From contig NC_084942.1 of NCBI RefSeq assembly GCF_958298935.1, positions 6,021,501 through 6,085,500 of the forward strand: DNA of 64,000 bases, in the 5' to 3' direction. The translations under genes and the position numbers were made by a program. The notes under the pieces were generated by a model. That model searched no databases, was not told the DNA's origin, and saw nothing but the letters and a program-made list of their open reading frames with translations. This document shows, piece after piece, positions 11,515-24,339 of the stretch (the first letter of the stretch is position 1; every line of letters begins with the position of its first letter). This DNA is from Phragmites australis. Its lineage: Eukaryota > Streptophyta > Magnoliopsida > Poales > Poaceae.

Positions 11515-14500
11515 ATGGCGAACCCGAGAGGGGCGGCGCCTCCGTTCCTCCACCCCCGCCTCCGGCGGCTCCTCCGGTCGCCGATCTCGCGCTGCGCGTG
11601 GCTCCTCCTCGCCTTCGCCGCGCTCCTCCTCCTCTACTCTCTGCGCCAGGTCGCGCGGGTCGACCTCCGCCGCCCGGACCCGCCCCGCCAGGCCCGTTTC
11701 TTGGTCCCCTTCTCTCTACTTTTGTTACTGCTATTGCAGTTTTACCGCACGAATTGGTGCGTTAGGCTTAGGTTCTCGAGTGCAATGCAGCTGTTTCCTG
11801 GATGAATCGGTCTTGGTTTGTGCTCATGTCGTAAGTAAGTTTATCCCATTTCTTGTGATCTGTGGTCTGTGGACATGTCCCTCGCCATAATTTTGTCTTG
11901 GTTGTTGATTGAACAGCTGAGTATGTAGGCATGGTTAACTTTCAGCTGACCTTCCTGATTGGGGATTTATCGGTTTCTTGACACTAGTACTAGTGGCAGG
12001 CCAAGAAACATTATTAGTGTCCTTGAACAAAAGATAGGTTAAGGTGGAATGCTATGGCTACACAGAGCAAATTATTCCTGAAAATAGTAGTGGTAGTGGT
12101 ACAATTCTAGTTTCAAGGGTAAACCAGGGTGAAGCATTCCTAGTTTTCCAGAGACTAAAAATAGGGCAACTCCGAATATGTCGCCAAGATAAACTGAAAT
12201 GTTGTAGCTAGGGAAAGCGTCTTTGAAATGTTAAGATAGAGGAACTTCAAAAGGGCCTGATCGTTAAGTTTGGTGCTTGAATTTTCCCTCTTTTTGTTAT
12301 GGTCAAATTAGATACACGAGAAATATTGTTTTTTACGATTTCTCTTATGCTATAAATGTTTCTTACGCACCGACATGTGCAATAGGAGACTCTCGAACTA
12401 CTAGTAGAGGCACATATTTCTTTGGATTTTAAATGTCTAAGGTTACATTGTGTACTGGTCATTCCTGTTTAAAGAAACTGATACTGACAAATTGATAGTA
12501 CTACTTTTGCTAATCCAAAATCATTGAACGAAATAAATTATTAATGTTCAGGTGTCAAGTGACAAGCTCTGGGCTTCTAATGGCTACGGTTATCATGCTT
12601 GTGTTACACCAACCTCTAGATATACGGGTAATTTTCTTTCTTTTGTGCCAGTTTTTTCTATCAAAACTGTGATGGCTCTCTTTTCATTTACTAAAATAGA
12701 ATTTGTTGGTGTCTGTAACATAAAATGCTAGCTGCAATTGATGTTAAGGTTTACCATAAGCAGTGGGTCTCTGTGTGTGTTTTTTCCCATTTTCTGTTGG
12801 TTTTGGGATGCATTTGGACCCTTTTCCTCCTACTTTAATACAGTGACATACAGTTCTCCTTCGTGTTCGAGAAAAGAAAATTGATTTTTAAGGTAGAATT
12901 TAGTGGAGATTCCATCTCTTCGCGTTGACATCAACTTCGTACATATGCTTCATAGTCTAGATTTCTTATTCTTTTCTGATACCATTGTAATTTCTTATTT
13001 GGTTTTAATAGCTTGGATCGACCTGTATGCCATGTGTATGTGATAATGTTTTCTTCAATATGATTCTTCATTTAACAGCTCTAACACTGCCTTTTGCATT
13101 ATCAGTTCCCAGAGAGTCAGATCACTATATGACCGTCAGAAGTAATGGAGGACTCAACCAAATGCGCACTGGAGTAAGTCCATCGCACCAAAACTTAACT
13201 TATAGCTTTATGTTATCTCACTTATGCAAACATGTTCTTATTTGCTGGTGCCGGGTGCCCTTCTTAGTACTCAGTGCTGTTATGTTGTTTGCACAATTAT
13301 TATCATGTTACTTGTCCTTTCTGTATGAATTTTCCAAAAAGTATGGTTACCAAGATTTATTTGGAGCTTAATCTTCCCTATGCAGATCTGTGATATGGTT
13401 GCAGTTGCCCGTTTGGTGAATGCAACACTTGTTATCCCTCAGTTAGATAAGCGATCCTTCTGGCAAGATACCAGGTGCTGACTATTAGGATATAGTTGGC
13501 TTGTTGGCATATATCGTGTCCTTCATTTGTTGTGTTTAACAGCTTGCACCCCTGTCTACAGTACATTTAAAGACATCTTTGATGAGCCTCATTTTATCAA
13601 AGCTCTGGAAGGGGATGTCCACATTGTGAGTGATTTGCCTCAAAGCTTGCAATCTGTTCCAAGAGCCCGTAAGCACTTTACATCATGGTCCAGTGCAAGT
13701 TATTATGAGGAATTGAAAGAACTCTGGAAGGATCACAAGGTAGTTCTTCAATTTAATTCCACAATTGTTCCCTCAGTATTTGTGCATAAGAATATTTCAT
13801 TTGCTATGAAATAAAACAGTGACCTTTCTGTTTAATAAAACTAGGTAAACCGGCATACTGTCTTTTTGCTCCTTATCATTTAAGATTTTAAACTGATGTG
13901 ATACGTTATGTTGGATTTGGTTCTGGCTAAAAGAATTGAGAATGTTACTGCTTTAGTTCTTGTTGCAATCATTTGCATTTTGCTTGAGGGAGAAATACCA
14001 CTATCATTAATGTTGCCTATATGCAGTTTTAACATCACACATTCTCGTTGATGTGGTTGTTGGAATTTTCTATGCTACCAACATAAATACATATGGAGTA
14101 GCTGTTCTTGATACGGAACTTTCATGAGAGACATTAACTTGATACAAATTGTTGTTAGCATTGTTATTAAGCATAAAATCGAATTGAGTCATCAGGGGAC
14201 GACTTGCCAAATAAGTAACAACTTGGTAGACTTGTCTAGGGATATATTGAGGGTGGAGGATGGGAGGAAGAAAAGAAAGTGGATATTGGAACAGTACGCA
14301 TAGTGAGGGTGGGAGGCGGTAGTGGTAGTAGCACAATGAGGTAGCAGCGAGGTGGAGCCAGGGGATTGCGGCTGACTGAAGAGATGCAGTAAGGGTGTGT
14401 AGTATTTGGATACCCTGTTATGTGCCTTCCCTCTTGGCCACTTGGCCCAGGCCATCAGCTCACTTGGCCCAAGAAGTAAGCTTATCCTGGAAACCTTAAG

Positions 14501-16681
14501 CTCCTGCTGCTTCTCCCTCACTTTCCTCTTCCCATGGTGGCCCGTGGTGTTGCTAAACTCCCTCTCCCATGTTCTCTTCTCTCACTTCCTCCGATTGCGC
14601 TGCCTCTCCTCCCACCTCTCTCTTGATCTGCCTTACAACAAGTTGCCTAACCAGCCATTGCTACAACTAGGCTCTGTTACCTAGTAGCCTGACCTGGTCT
14701 GCTAGTTGGGTCGATGGCCCCAGTCTGCTGGTGCCAGCGACTGGACACTCGAGAACAATGGTTCTTAGCACTACAATTTTGTAAGTTGCAGTCGTTATCT
14801 GAGTTAATGTAAAAGTAGCCTGACCTGGTCTGCTAGTTGGGTCGATGGCTCCAGTCTGTTGGTGCCAGCGACTGGACACTCGAGAACAATGGTTCTTAGC
14901 ACTACAATTTTCACTTTGCAAAAGTAAGTTGCAGCCATTATTTGAGTTAATGTAAAAGTACTACTTTTTCCTGGATCTGAAGTCTACAACTCATTTATAT
15001 TATCTCACCTCACTATTTCTTACAGGTAGTTCACATCCCAAAATCTGACTCACGACTTGCTAACAGCAGACTTCCAATTGATATCCAGAGATTGAGATGC
15101 CGCTGTCTTTACCAAGCACTGCGCTTTTCGGATCCAATTGAGGACCTTGGAAAGGCATGAACAACTCTTAATAACTTGTACATTTCTTCTACTCAGGATC
15201 TGCATTGTAGTCTTCAATTTGCAGTTGGAGATTTATGGCACTCTTTAAACTAGGTTCTGAGCCAACGTAACACTTACACAACAGAAGCTAGTGGAGCGCC
15301 TAAGATCTCGTGGAAAATTTATTGCTCTTCATCTACGATATGAAAAAGATATGCTTGCATTTACGGGATGCACCTACGGTCTGAGTGATTCAGAAGCAAA
15401 CGAATTGAGACTTATGCGGTATTATTAATTAACAACCAAACCACATCCATACAACTATAGTTGTACATGCTGGTTGTATTAATTTGCTTTGTCTTCTCAA
15501 TAGAGAGAGAACAGGCCACTGGAAATTGAAGGACATAAACTCAACTGAACAGAGATCTGAAGGCAACTGTCCACTGACTCCAAAGGAGGTGGGGATTTTT
15601 CTGCGCGCAATGGGCTATCCTGAATCCACATGGATCTACCTTGCAGCTGGCGAAATTTATGGTGGTGAGAAGTATATATCAAAATTGAGATTGTACTTCC
15701 CAAATTTGGTTAGCAAGGTTGTTAGAAACTTACCTATTTTGTTGATTCTATTGACTGCTTCCTAGCTATGTTACTAAACTTCATGCACTTATGCAGGAGG
15801 CATTAGCAACAAAAGAAGAGCTTGAGAAGTTCGACAATCATGCTTCTCAAGTTGCAGCCCTTGATTACATAATTTCAGTTGAAAGCGATGTGTTTGTTCC
15901 ATCACACTCTGGCAATATGGCAAAAGCTGTGGAAGGCCATCGTCGATTTCTGGGGCATCGCAAAACTATCACTCCTGATAGGTAAACCATGGAATTTTCC
16001 TTGAACAGGTGTTACTTTATCCAATCTTGCTATTTCCTCGCTTTATGACTTATGATTTTTCTCTGTTTCTATATTATTTGCTCTATAAATATTGTTCTTC
16101 CAAAACAAGGCTTTTATGTAAATAAGTGAGCACTGATCTTGAAATTTTTTCTTAGATCCCAATATCTCATGGATGGTTTTTTTGTCAGTGCACATTTTCA
16201 CGTGTGGATGAAGTTAGAGATCCATTAGTAGTACTCTATCCTTATACTTGCATTTATTCTTGATATTTGGTGTCTATCAATCTTCATTAGGTATCTAAGT
16301 GTATGTTTATTTCGTTTTCAACATTAGAAATAATATCTTGTATTCTTGTTCTATTTAATCTGCAGGAGAGGATTGGTGGAACTCTTTAATTTACTGGAGA
16401 AGGGGGAGCTCATGGAAGGTCTGAAGCTGTCCTCACTTGTTACTGAGATGCATAAATACAGGTGATTTTTTATTTATATTTACAGATAGTCATATGTACA
16501 GTACTTCTGTTCCACAATTCACATATTGTACTAAGAATGCATCTCTGTTTGAAGACAAGGGGCTCCTAGGAAGAGATACGGATCCTTACCAGGAAGCAAG
16601 GGCAAAGCACGTCTTCGGACGGAGGAATCTTTCTATGAAAACCCACTTCCAGAGTGCATCTGTCTGACCGGGAAGCACTGA
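11515..16681 (+). CDS. Plant O-fucosyltransferase family protein (PF10250/DUF246 type), 11 exons
   Basis: This is a likely Golgi type-II glycosyltransferase that transfers fucose from GDP-fucose. The acceptor is unknown. Exons: 11515-11691, 12552-12627, 13106-13173, 13386-13474, 13562-13739, 15026-15154, 15285-15418, 15504-15717, 15797-15981, 16366-16461 and 16555-16681. They join in frame to about 490 residues, normal for the family. Near the N-terminus is an Arg-rich stretch, then one membrane anchor ([17 protein letters not shown], about 28-44). Motifs are [11 protein letters not shown] (97-107), [33 protein letters not shown] (from 255), [17 protein letters not shown] and [19 protein letters not shown] (378-396). 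Exon 1 could instead end at 11649, at a GT donor that is also in frame (476 aa). Exon 6 ends at a GC donor (AAG|GCATGA), which is needed to give the conserved LGKKLVERL. The start codon was chosen because MANPRG directly precedes the anchor. No disabling mutation was seen. Confidence 0.9.
14685..14958. repeat. Tandem duplication inside intron 5 of the fucosyltransferase gene
   Basis: Units 14685-14815 and 14816-14958 both start TAGCCTGACCTGGTCTGC and end GAGTTAATGTAAAAG. They differ by a few substitutions and one ~13-base indel (CACTTTGCAAAAG). The duplication is young and intronic, with no coding consequence. Confidence 0.9.
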
Positions 16682-17345
16682 TGTTATGCTGATGCATAGG
16701 TATGCCACTATCCTACGCAGTATGATACTATTTGTTAGTTTGAAGATACAACACTGTTGATTAAAGTGTGTTGTCCAAGCCTTAGCATCTCAGATAACCT
16801 TTCGGATGAACTGGTGTCTATTTTTAATCGCAGCTATGTACATCCCATGGGCTCACTCGCACTGGAACTGCGCTAGTGCTTCTCTTTGGCCATTGGAGCT
16901 CTACGGATGCTTTGAAACTACACCGATACTCCATGACGCAACTCAGTCAAGGACGTCTTACTTCCAGTGATCATCATCCAATGACCTTGTTGGCCCAGAC
17001 GGAGGTCTGGTCATTGTAATCAAGCAACTGTACATGAATCAGTTCATTGCCACAAAATACAGTGAGTTGATATGTAGGTCGTAGCCATGAAAATTTTGGA
17101 GAACACATGTGGTATGTGCCTTTGGGAGGATCTGTTGCCTTAAGGGCAATATCTGAAAAATTCTGTAACTAGAATTTGGCCCTCTAAGGAGGAGGTTTAC
17201 ACATACTGTTGAACTGCTTCAGTTTTGCAGTTTTTAAGTGATCATCAAAACTGATGTTTACTAATCCTCTCCACCATAATAGCATCCCTCATGTCCTCCA
17301 ATTGTATTATCACAATCAGGCACTGTAAAAGAATTGTATCAAACA
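16682..17345. other. Tail-to-tail spacer between convergent genes
   Basis: This 664-bp stretch must hold both 3' UTRs and polyadenylation regions. No other gene is visible. Overlapping 3' UTRs are possible but cannot be shown from genomic sequence. Confidence 0.6.
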
Positions 17346-18998
17346 CTAGACGACACGAAATGATTCTGCTATTTGCTTCAGATCCTTGTAATGTCTCTTC
17401 CATTGCAGCCCTGCAAAAATGCACGGCTCTTGTTCAGGATCCAAAGTTTTGAATAGAATGTCAACGTTTTTTAGGTAAGGACAATGGTTTTACCTTTTGC
17501 AGTTACACTGAATAGATATAGCCTGTTTCCAGCAGCAGTAGCTGTAATGAACACATGGGGTGGCTCCAGCTCAAACTGGTAGTAAGTTCTTTCTGAATGC
17601 TCTGCTGTCTCCATGGACAAGACCTTCCCTTCCACATTCTCTCCGATGACCTCTGGCCCAAAGGCGTTGATCACCTTTTGAGGTGTGCCGATCTTTTGGA
17701 TGGTGGCATCATCAAGATCATCTGAATGACAGCATCACCAGTGAAAAATCATATCAGCAGAGCAACGAAGTTACCATTTCTATCCCGAGAAGATCTTGCA
17801 GTACATCATTTTCTTCAGAAGGACGCGTTCCTCACCTGCAAACCTGCGTACCGGTGCAACGATGACAAACAATCGGCCCTGCTTCGAGTTTGCAAACCGC
17901 AGGTCGATCTCCGTGCCACCGAGATCAGCAATCGACACAGGGACCTAAATTGTAGCATGGTGACAGCACCAGTTTTGCACCAGATCAGAAAGTATGTGAC
18001 TGTTTTGTGAAATTGAAGTTCTGTCAGTAGCTTCAGGCTTCACCTCTTCCCAGCCATCAGGAACTTTGAAGCTGTAGGGGATGATCGGACTCCAGCCGAC
18101 TCCGTGACCGCCGGACTTATCGTCTGGCCTACGATATGTTCTCCAACCTGTCTGAACAATCAGCATCATGAAAACAATTCAACTTTCTCTCAGACAAAAT
18201 GATAGCTATTGCTATACGAACCCTTATTGTAGTTTTTCGACTGGAGAAATAGAGTTACTCATCCAGACGATGTTATTAGTGCACTGTTGCATAACTAGGA
18301 TTCAGATGTTACAAAATCTAGCTTCTAAAGCACTTTTGTAGATATTTTTTTGTGGAAAATAAATTGCAGAAAAGCTGAAATGTTTCATTTGTAAAGCTGA
18401 AACTCAAGAGTTCCCACAAGCTGCAACACTGTGTCTATCATAACTGAGCTTCTGCACAATTAAGTTCAAAGAAGGCCTACGGCTGTGTGCATCCAATGGA
18501 TGAAGAGGCTGAGATACTTCATTCCATTATCTAAAAATGTTCCAAGAAGGCCTAAGAGCATGGACCATTTGTTTGTCTGTAAACTATAATTTCTGAACTG
18601 CTCCAACAAACCCATAACACATCTACCAAATTCAAACATATTAAAAAACATCCTAATGTTCGGCAAACTTGGAACTAGAACGGTAGTGGCAAGAAGTTAC
18701 CATTTTCATCAGGGTCAGACAGCCCGGGGACCCTCCCTGCCAGCAGGCCCTGATTTGCTGCCAGGCCATCACCTGCAAAACCAAACACAGAAGCTCCACA
18801 GGCAGCAGCTGAAGAAGCTAATGCATGCCTCCTCCCCACCATTGCTACTCCCTCCCCTTCCCCCTCCTCCTGATGTGACACTGACAGGGTGGGCCCACTG
18901 CTGCACCTCACAGCTGCAGCTGCCCTGCCCTTGGTGAGGAGGGCTTGCTTTGTGAGGAACAGAGAGGAGCTTGGCAAGAACAGCACTGTGCTGCTCAT
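17346..18998 (-). CDS. PPD4: PsbP domain-containing thylakoid lumen protein (PPD4-like), 5 exons
   Basis: This is a chloroplast-targeted relative of the photosystem II subunit PsbP, expected in the thylakoid lumen. The precise function of PPD4-type proteins is not settled. Minus-strand exons are 18998-18701, 18147-18044, 17944-17836, 17721-17494 and 17410-17346. They join in frame to 267 residues. Residues 1 to ~52 resemble a stromal transit peptide rich in Ser, Leu and Ala. A twin-arginine signal follows (GRRHALASSAAACGASVFGFA, RR at 56-57), which suggests Tat-pathway import with cleavage near residue 75. The PsbP fold covers about 100-267: GWRTYRRPDDKSGGHGVGWS, IIPYSFKVPDGWEE, DLGGTEIDLRFA, FGPEVIGENVEGKVLS, RTYYQFELEPPHV, TAAGNRLYLF and the C-terminus HYKDLKQIAESFRVV. 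All introns are GT-AG with compatible phases. An upstream in-frame extension to 19175 is probably 5' UTR. The gene is convergent with the fucosyltransferase gene. The PPD4 symbol is by family resemblance. Confidence 0.9.
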
Positions 18999-18999
18999 C

Positions 19000-19680
19000 T
19001 CTGCAAGAAAATGTGAGATTAGTTGGGAGCTTGCTTCTCTGTAATTCCTTAGTCTTCTGCCTTTCTGGCTGTTCGTGAAGTCTGAAGAGCTTTGCTTCTG
19101 GTTTTTCCAAGAGAGAGTCCTCTTCTGTTGAGTTCTGAACTTCTGATCCATGCTCCATAGGCTGTTTTGGACCACAAGACATGAGTGGACAGGATGATCT
19201 CAGAGTTCAGACAAAACTCCTCACCTTAAATTATTTCAGTACTGCCTCTTCAATCCTTAATCTTCTTTTTTTCCATTTACTTTGGTTTTGCAGATATAAC
19301 CTGATGCAAAAATCAAATTCTACCAAAGCAAGGTTTTCTTTCATGTGTGTTTTCTTCAGGTTTGTTTTTCTTGTCAGACAATTTAAAAACATGAACGACA
19401 TGCAAAGAAAAGAATGTTCTTGTGGTGCATGGTAGAACATGTGTGAGACTAGGTGTCACAGATATGGCATATACGTGGTCTAAAAAAAGGCGAAATTTTC
19501 TGTGAAGACGACCATTTGGGTGCAAACACCCTTTCCCATCTGTCTGATCCACATCCAACGATTGAAACTGATCCCACCATCACACGGCGTCGATTTCTCA
19601 GAAAACCCCCCTGCGCGAATTGACAATCTGACAAATTGGTCTGTTATCTTGCCCGCCCGCAGCAGAACCAAGGTCTCGAA
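19000..19680. other. Upstream region of the PPD4-like gene
   Basis: It contains the presumed promoter and 5' UTR of the minus-strand gene. No clear TATA box could be assigned. Short open frames on both strands lack recognisable domains. Confidence 0.4.
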
Positions 19681-20300
19681 TGCGGCAAGGGCGGAGAACC
19701 AGCAACGGTCTCGAATGCGGCGATCTGGCGATGACCTCGAATGCGGCGATCCGACGACTGCCTCGACGTGAGACCTGCCACTTTGTTCTGCGCCTGCACG
19801 ACGTCCACGATGAACTCCGGCGACGGCCTTTTGTTCATATGCAAGGTCCTTTTGTTCAAACAGATGCATGCCCACAAGATATTTGGGTCTGCATGATAGA
19901 CAGATGCAAGGTTCTTTTGTCCAGACAGATGTCCTGTACATTTCTATGAATGTTTGTTCAGACAAAATGTTATTTGGCTCTTTTGTTCAGACAGATGTCA
20001 TGTACATTTGTATGAATGCTTGTTCAGATCCATGCAGAAGCACTCAAATTGATAACACAATTTATATTGATTACCGATCATAGTACACACTGATATTACA
20101 CTGAATTGTACAAGCCAAAGTTTGTAACACAATTTACATGTGCTTCTTTCTACTCAAGTTTGTGCCAAAGTTTACAAGCATGACAGCTTTCTGTTTAACT
20201 TTACAACATGACAATCTTTCAGTTGACAATCTTCAGCTAACCACAATGACAGTTTTCTGTTTGACGATACAACATGACAGCTTTCTGTTTGACTCTACAA
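19675..20300. repeat. Three adjacent blocks of short degenerate tandem repeats
   Basis: Block 1 (about 19675-19765) repeats GGTCTCGAATGCGGCGA with variants. Block 2 (about 19845-20030) repeats TTTTGTTCAGACAGATG with ATGTACATTT(C/G)TATGAATG. Block 3 (about 20185-20305) repeats CTTTCTGTTTGACTCTACAACATGACA in ~40-bp units. The three motifs are unrelated to each other. Their juxtaposition suggests the remains of one transposon's repetitive ends. No transposase is visible. Confidence 0.5.
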
Positions 20301-20309
20301 CATGTGAAG

Positions 20310-22471
20310 TTGATCTTCAGTTAACCACCATGTCACAACAGAAAACATGGTTTAGTTAGTAGTAACAAAAAAAAATGTCTGCATGAGAGAAAAAGACGGA
20401 ATTTTTATGACCGAATTTTTTAAGTTATAATGTGATCTGTCAAATATGGTGCTAAGTTTTTCACAACTGCTTTTGGACAGAAATTGAAGAAAAAAACATA
20501 GCACAACAAAACGACAGCAAATTGGCCTGATATATAATGCACTCCACAATGCATTTGCTGGATCTGATCTACGCGTACGCGATACGCTCGTGTTGAAAAT
20601 TATAAGCTGATCTGTTACATCAGCCGCATCGTACGTCGACCATGAATTCTTCGTTCGCAGATTCAGACCGATTTGGTTTAAGTTTACTTGTTCATGGAAG
20701 GTTTCAGTTTATAATTAGTCTTGCCATGTGTAGCAGACTAGGATGCTCACGTACATACATCTCAAGATTCAAGAGCTCCGTTTGTTCTTCCCACATGATT
20801 GTCATTTGTATGTACCTTATATTAATACTAGACCATGCATGCTTTTCATCGGCCTAAATTTATATATTATGAATCCTCTACTCGTTATTATTTTCCAGTT
20901 GCTGAATTTCTGGGAAACCAAGTTTTTCCTAGTTAAGCTACCCTAAACCTTATCTGCTAGAACAATACTGAATTAGTTATTTGACTTGCTTGGTTATTTA
21001 TAGTTCATGGCAAGAAAAATAGAACATATATATATATTTGACTAGCATGGTCAGTCTGAAGATCAGATCGAAGGATGTGTCAAAATCTATGATTGCTTCA
21101 AACTTGCAGCCTTGGAACGCGGAATGCTAATCCTATGTCAGAATCGTTTTCACCTGCGTGCGGCAACTATTCTGGGGTCAAATTCAGGATGAGACATTGG
21201 TTTCAACAAGTACAGTATGAAAAATGTGGGAAAATTGCTAACACGATTGCGATCAAATTAAACGGCACCTTGATGTCTACCGCTTGACTCTTGATCGCAC
21301 CAAAAACTGTTTGGCCGAGGTATATGCATATTACATCTGCAAAACTGTTTCTGACAAGGAACATATATAGATTGGTATTTGGCAAGGAGGAAACATTTTA
21401 TTTTACTCTTCTTTTTGTTTCGCAAGGGAGAGTTCTTATATTGGTTGTCGACGAGATCAGTTGTCTTAATGTGTAATTTATGCAGAGTTAATGGCAGAAG
21501 TAGTTTATGGCGCTGAAGACAAAAGGATATAGATGGTTACTTTTCTAATTTCTAGAAATGACATTATTACTATGTTTTTTGTACTTCAGAAAAAAAAAGT
21601 TATGAAATGGTGAAGCGTATTAGTTGTCCAGGGTTTCGGCAGATCAGCTTCGGGGTTGCAGGAGAGATCTGTTTCGTTTCACTTTTTTAAGTAATGACAA
21701 GTGCATGGTAGAATTGTAAGTAGGTTGTTCGATTATATTATTTTCTTTTTGAAAAAAATCTGATTCTATTATTTGAGTAGATAACAATGACAAATCATGT
21801 AAGCGCTTTTAAAAACCTGATTCGCTCCAAACCATACAGGATGTTGAGAGATGCTGGCTTTGGAGACACCACTCCTCCCATGGATGACCACAAGAACGGA
21901 GTAACCAGAATGGTGGCCAAGAGAACAGAGGTGCCACGATAACAACACAACCGAGTAGGTACAAAATCACCGAACCATTCATGCATATGAACTATTATCA
22001 TGCATGAGTAGGCTTTAGGATTTACTATTTGGGTGTTAGCCCAAATCTCCAGTGGTCAGGGATCACATAGCAAAAGTACATCTAACCCTCACTGGGCCTG
22101 ACATATGTTTCTGAGTAAACAAGGTGTGACGGTTTTTCACTCTCCAACGGTCCAACCGATGAATATATGTCTGCAGTGAATAGGAGATTAATATATCAGA
22201 ATTATAGACCCAATGCAGACGTGACTTATGATCCACGAGTCAGCAAACTAAGTTGCTTAGCGCCGATGCTGATTGAGTAGGTTGTTCTGATGATAGGGCT
22301 CCACTGGGTTGCAATATTCTTGGTGATATATATAACCTAGTCTTTTAGAGTTCACAAAAATGGGATACGGTGTCCCAGTCCAGTACCGAGTCTAAGGCTC
22401 TGGCCAGTGCAACATTTGAAATAATTTATGTTCGGATCCCACTTAGTGAGCTTGGAATGTTTCAGCCTTTA
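20310..22471. other. Intergenic sequence, no gene supported
   Basis: No domain, splice structure or RNA gene was recognised. A short plus-strand stretch near 21840-21942 reads as a peptide without stops (MLRDAGFGDTTPPMDDHK...), but I cannot assign it. It may be a retroelement fragment. Confidence 0.4.
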
Positions 22472-22486
22472 CAAAAGCTGCTTGCA

Positions 22487-24202
22487 ATCCTTATCAAAAG
22501 GGCCAAAGCAGATGACCAATTTAATGGAGTGGTGCCTCATCTCATAGATGATGATATATCTATACTTCAATATGTAGATGATATAATTCTTTTTATAGAT
22601 CATGATCTCGAAAAGGCCCACAATATGAAGCTTCTGCTTTGTGCTTTTGAGCTTGTATCGGGTCTTAAGATCAACTTCCATAAGAGTGAGTTATTTTGTT
22701 TTGGTGAGACCCGTTTCATGTCCGATCAGTACACTGAGCTTTTTGGCTGTGGGAATGGTAACCTCCCTATGCGTTATTTAGGAATTCCTATTCATTATAG
22801 AAAACTGAGGAATGCGGATTGGAGAGGGGTCGAGGAAAGATTGGAAAAGAGATTTAGTAGTTGGAAAGGAAAGCATCTTTTAACTGGTGGGAGACTGATA
22901 TTGATAAATTCAGTGCTCAGTAGTCTTCCCATGTATATGATGTCTTTCTTTTCTTTACCGAGAGGAGTGCTAAAAAAACTTGACTACTTTAGATCTAGGT
23001 TCTATTGGTAAAGTGACGGTCAAAAGAAAAAATAACGCCTTGCTAAATAGAACATTTTGTGCCGACCCAAAGAACAAGGAGGCCTGTGGATTCAAGATCT
23101 AGATACAAAAAATATTGCTTTACTCAGTAAATGGCTCTTTAAGTTGCTCACGTCTGATGGAATGTGGCAACAGCTGATTCGCAATAAATACCTAGGGTCT
23201 AAACCCTTATCGCAGGTCCAGTGCAAAACCGGGGATTCTCATTTTCTGGGCTAGTCTTATGAAGGTGAAGCAGGATTTTCTACGCTTCGGAACCTTCTTC
23301 ATCAAAGATGGCTCTCAGATCAGATTTAGGAAGATCTTTGATTGGGAAACTCACCTCTGCGAGAACAATATCCATGTCTTTACAATATTGTAAGGAACAA
23401 ATAGGATACTGTAGCAGAAGTACTTCAAACTTTCCCGCCAAATATTTCCTTTAGAAGAGACCTAATAGGGCAAAAATTAGTAGCGTGGGATGCTGTGCTT
23501 TCTCAAACCACTAATATCGTGCTTACTCATGAGCAAGATGAGTTCTGTTGGAATCTAACCCCGAGTGGGATGTTCTCGGTGAAATCTCATTATCTTGCCT
23601 TAGTGCATTGTGATATTCCAAATATTAACAACCAACTGTGGAAACTGAAGGTGCCTCTTAAAGTTAGAATCTTCCTTTGGTACTTACGACAAGGTGTTGT
23701 TCTCACTAAAGACAATTTGGCTAAGCGGAATTGGCAAGGTAGTACGAGATGCTGTTTTTGTCACCATGAAGAAACAATTAAACATCTTTTTTTCGACTGC
23801 CGTCTTGCCCGTACCGTTTGGTCTATTATACAATCGGCTTCAAGACTCTTCCGACCACGTTGTGTATCACATATGTTTGATGCCTGGTTATATGGTATTA
23901 GGAAGGACTTGAAACTGAAAGTCCTGCTAGGGGCGGCGGCTGTATGCTAGTCGCTTTGGTTATGCAGGAATGACATGGTTTTTGACAAAAGATGTATTTC
24001 ATCTCCTTTGCAGTTTATCTACCTTTGTACACACTGGCTCCGTACCTGGGCTATTTTGCAGAAGCCAGAATCTCGGGTTACGGTTACGACAGCTTGTCAG
24101 TATTTGGAGAGGGTGGTCAAGGATTGTTTTATCCAGGTGTATGGGTGGCGGTCTAGATGGTCAATCGGGCGTCATAGCATCTCATGTCTTCGTTGGTTTT
24201 AA
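22487..24202 (+). pseudogene. LINE reverse transcriptase C-terminal part and zf-RVT domain
   Basis: Recognisable blocks in order: RT with an intact catalytic YVDD box (SILQYVDDIILFIDHDL, near 22557-22605), SGLKINFHKSE and MRYLGIPIH. Next is the thumb region to about 23011, then KEQGGLWIQDLDTKNIALLSKW (23066 on). After a break comes the zinc-binding RT-associated domain (23495-23950: WNLTPSGMFSVKSHY, WKLKVPLKVRIFLW, CCFCHHEETIKHLFFDC). A tail follows to ~24202. At least three frame interruptions separate these. It is non-functional. Confidence 0.85.
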
Positions 24203-24324
24203 TGTCTTTTGTCTTTTGTTTTGGCTATGTGCATATTTTGCAGAGGCCGGAAGGTTTCTCAGATTTATTGTATCACCTAGATGTAATTCTTTGAGATCAA
24301 TAAAATCTTCCTTTATCGAAAAAA
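22487..24324 (+). mobile_element. 5'-truncated L1-type LINE with 15-bp target-site duplication
   Basis: CAAAAGCTGCTTGCA occurs at 22472-22486 and again at 24325-24339, exactly bounding the element. The 3' end is A-rich (ATCGAAAAAA) after an AATAAAATC signal. The sequence starts within the reverse transcriptase, so ORF1, the endonuclease and the RT N-terminus were never copied. This is the usual outcome of aborted target-primed reverse transcription. Confidence 0.9.
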
Positions 24325-24339
24325 CAAAAGCTGCTTGCA

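Noticed and set aside
18999..19175. N-terminal extension of the PsbP-like protein to an upstream ATG
   Set aside because: The extension is polar, lacks transit-peptide character and would bury the plausible chloroplast signal that starts at MSSTVLF. It is more likely 5' UTR.
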